NCBI GenBank assembly: GCA_910589125.1 | Contig: CAJURX010000003.1 | Span: forward strand, 37,134 to 101,133 | Direction of reading: 5' to 3' | Source of the DNA: an uncultured Eggerthellaceae bacterium | GTDB lineage: Bacteria; Actinomycetota; Coriobacteriia; Coriobacteriales; Eggerthellaceae | Length of the DNA: 64,000 nt | Shown here: one piece after another, positions 27,614 to 36,262 of the stretch | Numbering within the stretch: position 1 is the stretch's first letter | Layout: each line of letters opens with the position of its first letter | Program-made: the position numbers and the translations under genes | Notes under the pieces: generated by a model | What the model was told of the DNA's origin: nothing | The model's database searches: none | Seen by the model: the letters and a program-made list of their open reading frames with translations, nothing else

Positions 27614-30136
27614 TTGAGCGGGTTGAAACTGGTCGTGACCGAGAAGAACGATGCAGCGAAGCAGATAGCCACGCTGCTCGCTCAGGGCAAGCCCAAGGCG
27701 GACAAGGTCTATAGCACGCCTGTGTATCGCTTCGATGTGGCGGGGGAGGAATGGGTGACCATCGGCCTGCGCGGCCATATCCTGGAACCTGACTTCACGC
27801 CGCTTCTGAGGTACAAGAAATCCACGGGATGGGTGGGCGTCACCCCTGATGGGGAGGCCATCGCAGCGAAGGTGCCCTCTACGCTCCCCAAACCGCCCTT
27901 CAAGAAGAAGAAACCCTTCACGGAGGATGGCGTGGACCTCAAGGGCTGGAAGATGGAGGCGCTGCCCTATCTTGCCTTCTCTCCCATCGACAAGCTGCCG
28001 AAGGAGAAGGAGATCATCCGCTCCCTCAAGAACCTGGCGAAGAAGGCGGACTCCATCGTGATCGCCACGGACTTCGATCGCGAAGGGGAGCTGATCGGCT
28101 CAGATGCGCTTGCATGCTGTCGCGAGGTGAACGAGAGCGCTCCGGTCGCGCGTGCGCGCTACTCATCGTTCACGAAGCCGGAGATAGAGCACGCATTCGC
28201 GAACCTCGTGTCCATGGATGAGAACCTGGCGCAGGCAGGCGAGGCGCGGCAGGACATCGACCTGATCTGGGGCGCAGCTCTCACGCGCTATCTCACGCTG
28301 GCTCGCTATGCGGGTTGGGGGAACGTGAGGTCGTCTGGGCGCGTGCAGACGCCCACGCTCGCCCTGATCGTCCAGAAGGAGCGCGAGCGCGATGCGTTCG
28401 TGCCCGAGGATTATTGGGTGGTGAAGGGTGCCTTCGATGCGAGCGCGACCACCGGACCCACCAAGGGCGACGGCGCGGAAGCATTCGAGGCCACCTACAA
28501 GGTGGGTCGCATCAAGACGGAGGCGGAAGCTGATGCCGTCATGGCTGCGGTGGCAGGCGCTGCGTCGGCAACGGTGACCACCGTGGACACCAAGCGACGC
28601 AAGCAGGCACCGCCCGCGCCCTTCAACACCACCTCCCTCATGGCGGCGGCCTCTGCCGAGGGAATATCGCCCTCCCGTTGCATGCGGATGGCCGAGAGCC
28701 TCTACATGGATGGCTATATCTCATACCCCCGCGTGGACAACACGGTCTATCCCTCTACGCTCGACCTGTCCGAGGTCGTCCGGTCGCTGAAGAAGAACCC
28801 GGCCTATGCGCCGTACTGCGACAAGCTGCTCGGGCAAGGTGCGCTCAAGGCCACGCGCGGCAAGAAGGAGACCACCGATCACCCGCCCATCTACCCGACG
28901 AAGGGCGTCACGCCCGATGATCTACCGGCACCCGAATACCGGCTCTACAACCTGATCGCACGGCGCTTCTTGGCCACGCTCTCGGGGGACGCCACCATAG
29001 AGGGCACGAAGGCGGTGCTCGACGTCGCGGGCCAGGAGTTCGACGCGAAGGGCGATGTCCTGGTGGATCCAGGATATCGTGAGATCTACCCCTTCGGGCT
29101 GAAGAAGGATGAGCAGCTTCCGCACATGGAGGTCGGGCGCCAGATCGCCTTCAATGGCGCTGACTGCAAGAAGGACCAGACCAAGCCGCCAGCACGCTAT
29201 TCCCAAGGTCGTTTGATCCAGGAGATGGAGAAGCTGGGCTTGGGCACGAAGTCCACGCGCCATTCCATCATCGAGCGGCTCTATACGGTGAAGTACATCC
29301 AGAACGATCCGATAGAGCCCTCTCGCTTGGGGATCGCGGTCATCGATGCGCTGGATGAGTTCGCACCGCATATCACGCATTCCGAGATGACGGCGGAGCT
29401 GGAAGCAGGGATGGACCAGATCGCTGAGGGTGAGAGCAGCAAGGACGATGTGGTCATGGGATCGCGCGAGCTCCTCTCAAAGGAGCTGCAGAAGCTCATC
29501 CCGAACACCGAGAAGGTGGGCGAGGCGCTCTCGGATGCGGTCGCGGCGGATGCATACGTGGGTCCGTGCCCGAAGTGCGGCAGCGACCTGCAGATCAAGG
29601 CGTCGCCCAAGACGAAATCCATGTTCATCGGCTGCTCGGGCTGGCCCGACTGCGATGTGACCTATCCGCTGCCCAAGGGCAAGGTGGAGAGCCTGGAGGA
29701 GGTCTGCCCCACCTGTGGGATGCCGCAGGTGAAGGTGACGCCGTTCCGGTCGAAGCCCATCACCATGTGCATCGATCCGGATTGCGCTTCCAATCATGAG
29801 GACGAGGTCATGGTGGGCTTCTGTCCCACATGCAAGGCGCTCGGCAAGGAGAGCCGCATGATCGCGCGGCGCAACCCGAGGACGCTGAAGCGCTCCGTCA
29901 CCTGCGAGAGCTTCGATGAGTGCCAGACGCGCTACCCGCTCCCGCAATACGGGGACATCACGGCAACGGAGGAGACGTGCGAGGCATGCGGTGCACCCAT
30001 GGTGATCGTCACCACGCGCCGAGGCCCGTGGAAGCTCTGCCCGAACTTCGATTGTCCGGCTAAGGCCGAAGAGGCGAAGGAGGCAGAGGCTCGCAAGGCG
30101 AAGGGCGGCCGCAAGAAGGCTGCCGCCAAGAAGTAG
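27614..30136 (+). CDS. topA: DNA topoisomerase I (type IA) with four C-terminal zinc ribbons
   Basis: Relaxes negatively supercoiled DNA. An 840-aa protein with TTG start; a second TTG three codons on is an alternative. The Toprim domain has VIATDFDREGE (acidic residues near 153-157). The active-site region DGYISYPRVDN gives catalytic Tyr371. The core ends near residue 640, followed by four Cys4 zinc ribbons (CPKCG...CSGWPDC, CPTCG...CIDPDC, CPTCK...CESFDEC, CEACG...CPNFDC) and a Lys/Ala-rich tail. The N-terminus LKLVVTEKNDAAKQIA looks closer to archaeal-type topoisomerase IA than to E. coli TopA. Function is certain; origin of this type is inferred. Confidence 0.93.
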   Translation: MSGLKLVVTEKNDAAKQIATLLAQGKPKADKVYSTPVYRFDVAGEEWVTIGLRGHILEPDFTPLLRYKKSTGWVGVTPDGEAIAAKVPSTLPKPPFKKKKPFTEDGVDLKGWKMEALPYLAFSPIDKLPKEKEIIRSLKNLAKKADSIVIATDFDREGELIGSDALACCREVNESAPVARARYSSFTKPEIEHAFANLVSMDENLAQAGEARQDIDLIWGAALTRYLTLARYAGWGNVRSSGRVQTPTLALIVQKERERDAFVPEDYWVVKGAFDASATTGPTKGDGAEAFEATYKVGRIKTEAEADAVMAAVAGAASATVTTVDTKRRKQAPPAPFNTTSLMAAASAEGISPSRCMRMAESLYMDGYISYPRVDNTVYPSTLDLSEVVRSLKKNPAYAPYCDKLLGQGALKATRGKKETTDHPPIYPTKGVTPDDLPAPEYRLYNLIARRFLATLSGDATIEGTKAVLDVAGQEFDAKGDVLVDPGYREIYPFGLKKDEQLPHMEVGRQIAFNGADCKKDQTKPPARYSQGRLIQEMEKLGLGTKSTRHSIIERLYTVKYIQNDPIEPSRLGIAVIDALDEFAPHITHSEMTAELEAGMDQIAEGESSKDDVVMGSRELLSKELQKLIPNTEKVGEALSDAVAADAYVGPCPKCGSDLQIKASPKTKSMFIGCSGWPDCDVTYPLPKGKVESLEEVCPTCGMPQVKVTPFRSKPITMCIDPDCASNHEDEVMVGFCPTCKALGKESRMIARRNPRTLKRSVTCESFDECQTRYPLPQYGDITATEETCEACGAPMVIVTTRRGPWKLCPNFDCPAKAEEAKEAEARKAKGGRKKAAAKK

Positions 30137-30148
30137 CTGCGCTGGTCC

Positions 30149-30173
30149 GCGGACCCGCTCATGCAGGGTCCGC
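30149..30173. terminator. Hairpin shared by convergent topA and fumarase genes
   Basis: An 8-bp stem GCGGACCC / GGGTCCGC with a 9-nt loop covers the 22-bp gap and the fumarase stop codon. No T-tract on either side. It probably helps terminate both transcripts. Confidence 0.45.
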
Positions 30174-30716
30174 GCTCGCCTCGATCTCCCGATACAGGTC
30201 GCGCCCGGTAGCATCCACCTCTACGAAGGCGGAGAGGTCTTCGACCTCTATGCGCCAGAGCGCCTCTGTGCCCAGGTCCTCCCATGCCACGCATGTGGCG
30301 TGCACCACGCGCTCGGCAAGGAGCGCGGCAACGCCTCCCACGCATGCGAGGTAGGTGGCCTTGCACATCCGACACGCGTCCACCACCTCGCGCGAGCGCT
30401 TGCCCTTGCCGATGGTGCTCACGATGCCTGCTCGATACAGCTCGGGAGCGGCGAAGTCCATCCGCGATGCTGTCGTGGGTCCGATGGCGCCGAAGGGGCG
30501 TCCCGCGCGCTCGGGCGTGGGGCCTGCATAGAAGAGCACCTGTCCCGCCAGTCCGAAGGGGAGCTCACCGTGCTCCCTCAGATATGCGAGGCAGCGGGCG
30601 TGGCCTGCATCCCGCATGGTGTAGATCACGCCCGAGAGCAGGACCTTGGTGCCTGCCTCCAGCGTTGAGAGGATGGCCGCCTCCTCGGGGAGCGCTACGC
30701 GCACATCACCGCTCAT
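30159..30716 (-). CDS. Class I fumarate hydratase, beta subunit
   Basis: A 185-aa protein matching the C-terminal part of iron-sulfur fumarases: KVLLSGVIYTMRDAGHARC, FYAGPTP, FGAIGPTTASRMD and GKGKRS are typical. It interconverts fumarate and malate with its alpha partner. The ATGA overlap with the alpha gene at 30713-30716 indicates coupling. The oxygen-sensitive class fits an anaerobe. The two-gene arrangement is like archaeal and anaerobic bacterial tartrate/fumarate hydratases, so L-tartrate dehydratase is an alternative. Confidence 0.88.
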   Translation of the reverse strand: MSGDVRVALPEEAAILSTLEAGTKVLLSGVIYTMRDAGHARCLAYLREHGELPFGLAGQVLFYAGPTPERAGRPFGAIGPTTASRMDFAAPELYRAGIVSTIGKGKRSREVVDACRMCKATYLACVGGVAALLAERVVHATCVAWEDLGTEALWRIEVEDLSAFVEVDATGRDLYREIEASADPA

Positions 30717-31633
30717 CGCACATCACCGCATCCTTCCTCCATGCGCACCGGATGCGCGAGCATCTGGCCATCCTCATCGGAGAGGGCGAACGATGCGCTC
30801 CTCATGGCACAGCATCCCATGTTGACGGCAACGGGCAGCGCAGCGATATGGCACGGCGCCGTCTCCAGGTGCACGGCGAGCGCCGTGCACGTGCCTCCGA
30901 GCGCCCCCGGCCCGATCCCGCTCGCATCGATCGCCTCCAAGAGCTCCGCTTCGAACGCGCGCGCCTCAGGGCTTGCGCTCGGGCTCCCCACAGGTCGGAG
31001 GAGCGCTCGCTTGGAGAGGGCAGCCACCTTGTCGAAGGTGCCGCCCACGCCCACGCCCACGATGAGCGGCGGGCATGCATTCGCAGCCTTCTCGCGCACG
31101 GCATCCAGTACGACGCGCTTGACCCCCTCGCGCCCATCTCCGGGTGCGAGCATCACCAGGCGAGATGCGTTATCCGAGCCGCCGCCCTTGAGCATCACGT
31201 GCAGCTTGGTCACCGGATCGGATGAGAGGCGCACTTCGCAGAACGCAGGTGCGTTCGTCTGCGTGTTCGTCCGGTCGAAGAGCGCGTCTGCGACGATGCT
31301 GCGGCGCAAGCCCCCGTCCGCATAGGCGCGTGCGACCGCATCGTCCACGAGCGAGAGCGCATCGCCGGAGACGGTGGCATGCGCTCCCACCTCCAGGCAG
31401 GCCCAGACGCTTCCCGTGTCTTGGCACAGCGGCACATCGTCTGCCTTCGCGATGGCTGCATTGGCTAGGATGTCGTCCAAGACGGAGGCCTCGCGCCCCT
31501 GGGCGCCGCGATCGCGCGCCGCGGCGTGCGCATCCCCGATGGCGCGAGCGCAGTCCGCTCTGAGCGTCACGGCAGCGAAGCGGATGCCGGCATAGACCGC
31601 CTCTGCCACCTGTTCTGGTCGTATCGTGCCCAC
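30713..31633 (-). CDS. Class I fumarate hydratase, alpha subunit
   Basis: A 306-aa iron-sulfur hydro-lyase subunit. VPLCQDTGSVWA and GGTCTALAVH carry the cysteines expected for the 4Fe-4S cluster, with GGGSDNASRLVMLAPGDG and NACPPLIVGVGVGG between. It acts with the beta subunit just downstream. It is divergent from malic enzyme across 113 bp; together the pair would channel fumarate to malate to pyruvate. L-tartrate dehydratase cannot be excluded from sequence alone. Confidence 0.9.
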   Translation of the reverse strand: MGTIRPEQVAEAVYAGIRFAAVTLRADCARAIGDAHAAARDRGAQGREASVLDDILANAAIAKADDVPLCQDTGSVWACLEVGAHATVSGDALSLVDDAVARAYADGGLRRSIVADALFDRTNTQTNAPAFCEVRLSSDPVTKLHVMLKGGGSDNASRLVMLAPGDGREGVKRVVLDAVREKAANACPPLIVGVGVGGTFDKVAALSKRALLRPVGSPSASPEARAFEAELLEAIDASGIGPGALGGTCTALAVHLETAPCHIAALPVAVNMGCCAMRSASFALSDEDGQMLAHPVRMEEGCGDVR

Positions 31634-31746
31634 GCGTCCTCCTCATCTTCCCTGCAGCATCTTGCAGCTTCGTGTCTGTGGGATATGGTAGTGCAAGGTA
31701 TAGAATGTCATCCACGCAAGTTCGATCATCAAGATGCGAGGGGTCC

Positions 31747-32907
31747 ATGTCCATCAAAGAAGAAGCGCTGGCAGCTCATGAGAGCTGGAAGGGCAAGCTA
31801 GAGGTCGTCGCGAAGGCGCCGCTCGAGACGCGCCATGACCTGGCGCTGGCATATACGCCGGGGGTCGCCGAGCCGTGCATCGAGATAGCGAAGGACCCTG
31901 AGCGCGCCTATGAGCTCACCATCAAGTCCAACATGGTCGCCGTCGTGACGGATGGCAGCGCGGTGCTGGGCCTGGGCAACATCGGCCCTCTTGCAGCATT
32001 GCCGGTCATGGAGGGGAAGTGCGCGCTGTTCAAGCGGTTCGCGGATGTGGATGCGTTCCCCCTCTGCCTCGATACGCAGGATGTGGATGAGATCGTGGAT
32101 GCGTGCCTGAAGGTGGCTCCGGTGTTCGGCGGCATCAACCTGGAGGACATCTCGGCGCCACGGTGCTTCGAAGTGGAGCAGCGCTTGAACGATGCGCTGG
32201 ATATCCCCGTGTTCCATGACGATCAGCATGGCACGGCCATCGTCGTGCTCTCCGCGCTCATCAACGCGCTCAAGCTCGTGGGCAAGCAGACCGAAGAGGT
32301 GCGCATCGTCATGAACGGCGCAGGAGCGGCGGGGATAGCCATCGCGAAGCTCCTCATCTCCTACGGCTTCCAGGATATCGTCATGTGCGACAGGTGGGGC
32401 ATCCTCCATTCGGGTCAGCAGGATATGAATGATGCCCAGCGCGAGATGCTCGCCTGGACCAACAAGGACGATATGGCGGGCACCTTGGCAGATGCGCTCG
32501 TGGGCGCGGATATCCTCGTCGGCGTGTCGGCGCCTGGCGTGGTGACGGAGGCCATGGTGCATTCCATGGCGAAGGATCCCATCGTGTTCGCCATGGCGAA
32601 TCCGGTGCCTGAGATCTACCCAGACGAGGCGAAGCGCGCGGGTGCGGCCGTGGTGGGCACGGGTCGCTCGGACTTCCCGAACCAGATCAACAACGTGATC
32701 GCCTTCCCGGGCATCTTCAAGGGCGCGCTCAGCGCTCGTGCAGAGCGCATCACCGATGAGATGAAGCTTGCCGCTGCGAAGGCCCTTGCTGGGCTCGTGA
32801 GCGACGACGAGCTCTCAGCTGACTTCGTGATGCCCGGCCCCTTCGATCCGCGCGTGGCGCCAACGGTGGCGCAAGCCGTGGCCGACTGCGCAGCGCAGGC
32901 GCGATAG
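31747..32907 (+). CDS. Malic enzyme (NAD(P)-dependent, decarboxylating)
   Basis: Converts malate to pyruvate, CO2 and NAD(P)H. A 386-aa protein with YTPGVAEPC, VTDGSAVLGLGNIGPLAALPVMEGK, FGGINLEDISAPRCFE, FHDDQHGTA and the nucleotide site NGAGAAGIAIAKL, all typical of the short bacterial form. The start at 31747 follows GAGGGG; an upstream frame extension from 31672 crosses the promoter region. A TAGAAT at 31701-31706 could be its -10. Together with the divergent fumarase it suggests fumarate/malate utilisation. Confidence 0.93.
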   Translation: MSIKEEALAAHESWKGKLEVVAKAPLETRHDLALAYTPGVAEPCIEIAKDPERAYELTIKSNMVAVVTDGSAVLGLGNIGPLAALPVMEGKCALFKRFADVDAFPLCLDTQDVDEIVDACLKVAPVFGGINLEDISAPRCFEVEQRLNDALDIPVFHDDQHGTAIVVLSALINALKLVGKQTEEVRIVMNGAGAAGIAIAKLLISYGFQDIVMCDRWGILHSGQQDMNDAQREMLAWTNKDDMAGTLADALVGADILVGVSAPGVVTEAMVHSMAKDPIVFAMANPVPEIYPDEAKRAGAAVVGTGRSDFPNQINNVIAFPGIFKGALSARAERITDEMKLAAAKALAGLVSDDELSADFVMPGPFDPRVAPTVAQAVADCAAQAR

Positions 32908-32911
32908 CTTC

Positions 32912-33667
32912 ATGGGCAACGCGAAGCGCTCCTCGCTCATGCCGACGCCCGGTGCGAATGCGCCTGGTGCCTTCGTGACCTTCGAAGGGGGCGATGGCGC
33001 GGGCAAGTCCACCCATATCCGCTTCTTGGCGCAGGTGCTGGAAGGGGCGGGGCTGGAGGTGGTGCGCGTGCGCGAACCGGGTGGCACATCCATCGGGGAG
33101 CAGCTGCGTGCCATCGTGCTGGATCCGGCGAATCCAGAGATGGCTCCTGAGACGGAGCTGCTCATCTATGAGGCTGCGCGCGCCCAGATAGCGTCTCAGG
33201 TCATCGAGCCGGCGCTCAGGCGGGGAGTGGTGGTGCTGTGCGATAGGTTCACGGATTCGACGCTGGCCTATCAGGGGCATGGCCGCGGCCTCTCCTTGGG
33301 CTTCATCGAGGCAGCCAACGCGTTCGCCTCGAAGGGCATCGTGCCGGACAAGACGATCGTCATGCGCTGCGCTGACGTTGCAGAGAAGCGGGGCCGCGTG
33401 TCATCCCGGGAGCAGATGGATCGGCTCGAATGCGCTGGGTCGGGATTCCATGAGCGCGTGAATGCCGCATTCGATGACCTTGCCCGCAAGGATGCTGAGC
33501 GCGTCGGGGTCGTGGATACGACGGGGGCGCATTCGGATACGGCGCGTGCCATCTTCGCTCAGCTGGCAGGCCTCTTCCCTTGGCTCACGGACGGGACGCT
33601 TCCCACAGAGGAAGCGCTCGCCGCCTTCGATGCTGCGCATCATCGGGACCACAGAGAGGATGCCTGA
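32912..33667 (+). CDS. tmk: Thymidylate kinase
   Basis: Phosphorylates dTMP to dTDP. FEGGDGAGKSTH is the P-loop (~25-36), VREPGGTSIGEQLR the dTMP-binding DR/E-PGGT segment, and CDRFTDSTLAYQGHGRG the following conserved block. The 251 aa are slightly long because of a ~20-residue N-terminal extension; a later ATG at 32939 is possible. It follows malic enzyme by 4 bp and its stop overlaps holB by one base. The tmk-holB-ricT order is the same as in many Gram-positive bacteria. Confidence 0.93.
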   Translation: MGNAKRSSLMPTPGANAPGAFVTFEGGDGAGKSTHIRFLAQVLEGAGLEVVRVREPGGTSIGEQLRAIVLDPANPEMAPETELLIYEAARAQIASQVIEPALRRGVVVLCDRFTDSTLAYQGHGRGLSLGFIEAANAFASKGIVPDKTIVMRCADVAEKRGRVSSREQMDRLECAGSGFHERVNAAFDDLARKDAERVGVVDTTGAHSDTARAIFAQLAGLFPWLTDGTLPTEEALAAFDAAHHRDHREDA

Positions 33668-34839
33668 TGGCCCAAGATGCATTCGATGGGATATTGGGAC
33701 AGCCGCAGGTGCGCGACTACCTGCGCTCGAGCCTCACGGCCGATCGCATCACGCATGCGTATCTCTTCACGGGTCCCGCAGGCTCCAACAAGACGCAGGC
33801 GGCCTACGCATTCGCTCAGGCGCTGATCTGCCCGAAGGGTGCGAAGGGGCCGCGCGGGGGCATGTGCGGTGCGTGCGATGGATGCGGCCGCGTCAAGAGG
33901 CGCGTGCATCCCGATGTCCATCTCTACAGTCCCGAGGGTGCCTCCGCCTATCTGGTGGAGCAGATCCGCGACATCGTGGCAGATGTGTCGCTCGCGCCCA
34001 TCCAGGGCAAGCGCAAGATATACATCATCGATCGCGCAGAGCTCATGAACGTGAATTCCGCAAATGCATTCTTGAAGACGTTGGAGGAGCCGCCGGACAA
34101 CGTGGTGTTCATCCTGCTCGGCCGCACGCGCGAGAGCGTGCTCCCCACCATCGTCTCGCGCTGCCAGATCGTGCCCTTCCGCCATATCCCGCCGACCGAG
34201 GCGGCTGCCATCATCTCCCAGAACACCGGCGCGGAGCCGGCGTTGGCTCGCCAGGCCATGGAAGCCTGCTCGGGATCGATCACCGGTGCGATCGGATTCA
34301 TCAGAGAGAAGGGCAACGCGCGCATCCATTTCCGCCAGGAGCTCATGCGGCAGCTTTCGCGCATAGGGCGGATGGATGACTGGCAGGTCTTGAAATGCGC
34401 GCGCAGCCTCGTGGAGCAGTCCAAGGCGCTGGTGGATCAGGTGCGCGTCTCGCTCGAAGCGGAGCTCGAGGAGAACCGCGACCTATTCGAGAAGTCCGCC
34501 ATCCGGCGCATCGAGGCGCGGAACAAGCGGCAGCTCTCCATCAAGACCTCGGAATACCTGCATCAATGCATCGCGATCGTGAAGTCGTGGCTGCGGGATG
34601 TGATGAGCGTTGCCGCAGGGGCGCCGGAGCTCATCGTGAACGAGGACTTCGCTGCAGAGATAAGGGCGGCTGCTGCGCATGCCGACATCGCGCGCATCGG
34701 TGCCGCCCTCCGCAGGATCGAAGAGGCCGAAGGGGCGCTGGACTATAATGCTTCCCCAGAGACATGCCTTGATGTGATTCTCTTCCAGGTTAGAGAGGTG
34801 CTCGATGGTTCAGGTCGTTCCTGTAAACCTTCCCTATAA
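33667..34839 (+). CDS. holB: DNA polymerase III delta' subunit
   Basis: A clamp-loader subunit of the replicative polymerase. A 390-aa AAA+ type protein: modified Walker A GPAGSNKTQAAYAFAQAL (~35-52), zinc-module cysteines in GMCGACDGCGRVK, and NANAFLKTLEEPPDNVVFIL with the sensor region IVSRCQ. TGATG overlap with tmk and a 35-bp overlap with the next gene mark a tight operon. The N-residue in the P-loop (SNKT) departs from GxGKT, which fits a delta' subunit that does not need to hydrolyse ATP. Confidence 0.92.
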   Translation: MAQDAFDGILGQPQVRDYLRSSLTADRITHAYLFTGPAGSNKTQAAYAFAQALICPKGAKGPRGGMCGACDGCGRVKRRVHPDVHLYSPEGASAYLVEQIRDIVADVSLAPIQGKRKIYIIDRAELMNVNSANAFLKTLEEPPDNVVFILLGRTRESVLPTIVSRCQIVPFRHIPPTEAAAIISQNTGAEPALARQAMEACSGSITGAIGFIREKGNARIHFRQELMRQLSRIGRMDDWQVLKCARSLVEQSKALVDQVRVSLEAELEENRDLFEKSAIRRIEARNKRQLSIKTSEYLHQCIAIVKSWLRDVMSVAAGAPELIVNEDFAAEIRAAAAHADIARIGAALRRIEEAEGALDYNASPETCLDVILFQVREVLDGSGRSCKPSL

Positions 34840-36262
34840 CGTGAAAACGCTCTGGTTCGATCCGAATGGCCTTGAGATCGCGCCTGCTGATGATGTCGTC
34901 GTAGAGACGGCGCGCGGCCTTGAGATGGGGCGCGCGGCCGGAGAGGTGTTCGAGGTTCCCTATGAGCAGGTGAAGAGCTTGAAGAGCCCGCTGCGCAAGG
35001 TGCAGCGCGTGGCTACGCCCGAGGACATCGAGCGCGCGAAGGAGATGGAGCGCCTCTCAGCTGAGGCCATGCCCATCTTCAAGGAGATGGCGAAGGATGC
35101 CAGCGAGGATATGCATCCGGTGAGCGTCGAGTACCTGCTGGATGGGGACAAGGCCATCTTCTACTTCGAGGCAGAGGAGCGCATCGACTTCCGCGACCTG
35201 GTGCGCAAGCTCGCCTCCCGGTTCCAGGTCCGCGTGGACATGCGCCAGATCGGCGTGCGCGACGAGGCGCGCATCGTGGGCGGCATCGGGCATTGCGGGC
35301 AGATCGTCTGCTGCAAGCGCTTGGGTGGGGAATTCAAGCCGGTGTCCATCCGCATGGCCAAAGCCCAGGACCTCTCGCTCAATCCCCAGAAGATATCGGG
35401 GCTCTGTGGGCGCCTCATGTGCTGTCTGCGCTATGAGAACGAGGCGTACAAGGATTTCAAGGCGCGCGCACCGAAGGCGGGTGCCATGGTGGAGACGCCG
35501 GATGGGCCAGCCAAGGTGGATTCCCTGGATGTGCCGCGCGAGCAGGTGAAGGTGCGCGTCGAGGGAGAGAAGCCCGTGAGCGTGCCGCTCGCTGCATTCG
35601 AGGAGGTCGAGGAGGGCAAGCGTCCGAACATCATCACTGCTGAGGGCTGGGACGAGGCCACCTCTCCCGCACCGACGCTGTTCGAGCCGGGCTTGGATAT
35701 CTTCTCCACATCGAAGTTCACGGGCTCTGACAAGCTGGGAGGCGGCAGCGCCATCCATAACGAAGGCAAGGCAGCCGACCCGCTCGCTCCTAAGAAGAGC
35801 CGGAAGCGTCGTCGCTCGCAGAAGGTGAGCGCGACCTCTGATGAGGGCACATCCGCATCGAAGCCCAAGAAGCGCACCTCTCGCAGGTCTACCAAGATAC
35901 AGGCGGGCAAGGGCACATCTTCGCCTTCCAAGGGCGAGAGCCAGGAGAAGCAGGGAAAGTCCGCGCAAGGATCCAAGCGGGGAAAGCGTCCCGGGCAGAG
36001 GTCATCGGGGCTGGCGCATGAGGGCAAGGGAAAGCCATCTGAGGGTGGCAAGCCGAAGGCACCCCAAGGCAGCAAGCAGGGCCAAGCAGAAGGGCAGGAA
36101 GCAGGACAGGGTCAGGCCAAGCGCCGCAGGCGTCGGCGTCGCAAGCCCGCATCTGCCACTCAGGCGAAGGGTCAGGGCGGTGCGCAAGCGAACAGCGCGA
36201 ACGGTGCTGGCGGCAACTCGAACGGAGCGGGTCCATCCTCTGGCAAGGGAGGCGCTGAGTGA
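34805..36262 (+). CDS. PSP1/RicT (YaaT)-like protein with long basic tail
   Basis: A 485-aa protein. Residues ~1-260 are the PSP1 domain with cysteine motifs GHCGQIVCCKRLG and GLCGRLMCC; in Bacillus, RicT is part of an iron-sulfur complex affecting RNA processing and development. Residues ~310-485 are disordered and rich in Lys, Ser, Gly and Gln with an RRRRRRK cluster, far beyond the family's usual ~275 aa. It overlaps holB by 35 bp and is coupled by GTGA to pncB. Gene order holB-ricT is conserved in Firmicutes. The tail may bind nucleic acid; this is inference. Confidence 0.85.
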   Translation: MVQVVPVNLPYNVKTLWFDPNGLEIAPADDVVVETARGLEMGRAAGEVFEVPYEQVKSLKSPLRKVQRVATPEDIERAKEMERLSAEAMPIFKEMAKDASEDMHPVSVEYLLDGDKAIFYFEAEERIDFRDLVRKLASRFQVRVDMRQIGVRDEARIVGGIGHCGQIVCCKRLGGEFKPVSIRMAKAQDLSLNPQKISGLCGRLMCCLRYENEAYKDFKARAPKAGAMVETPDGPAKVDSLDVPREQVKVRVEGEKPVSVPLAAFEEVEEGKRPNIITAEGWDEATSPAPTLFEPGLDIFSTSKFTGSDKLGGGSAIHNEGKAADPLAPKKSRKRRRSQKVSATSDEGTSASKPKKRTSRRSTKIQAGKGTSSPSKGESQEKQGKSAQGSKRGKRPGQRSSGLAHEGKGKPSEGGKPKAPQGSKQGQAEGQEAGQGQAKRRRRRRRKPASATQAKGQGGAQANSANGAGGNSNGAGPSSGKGGAE

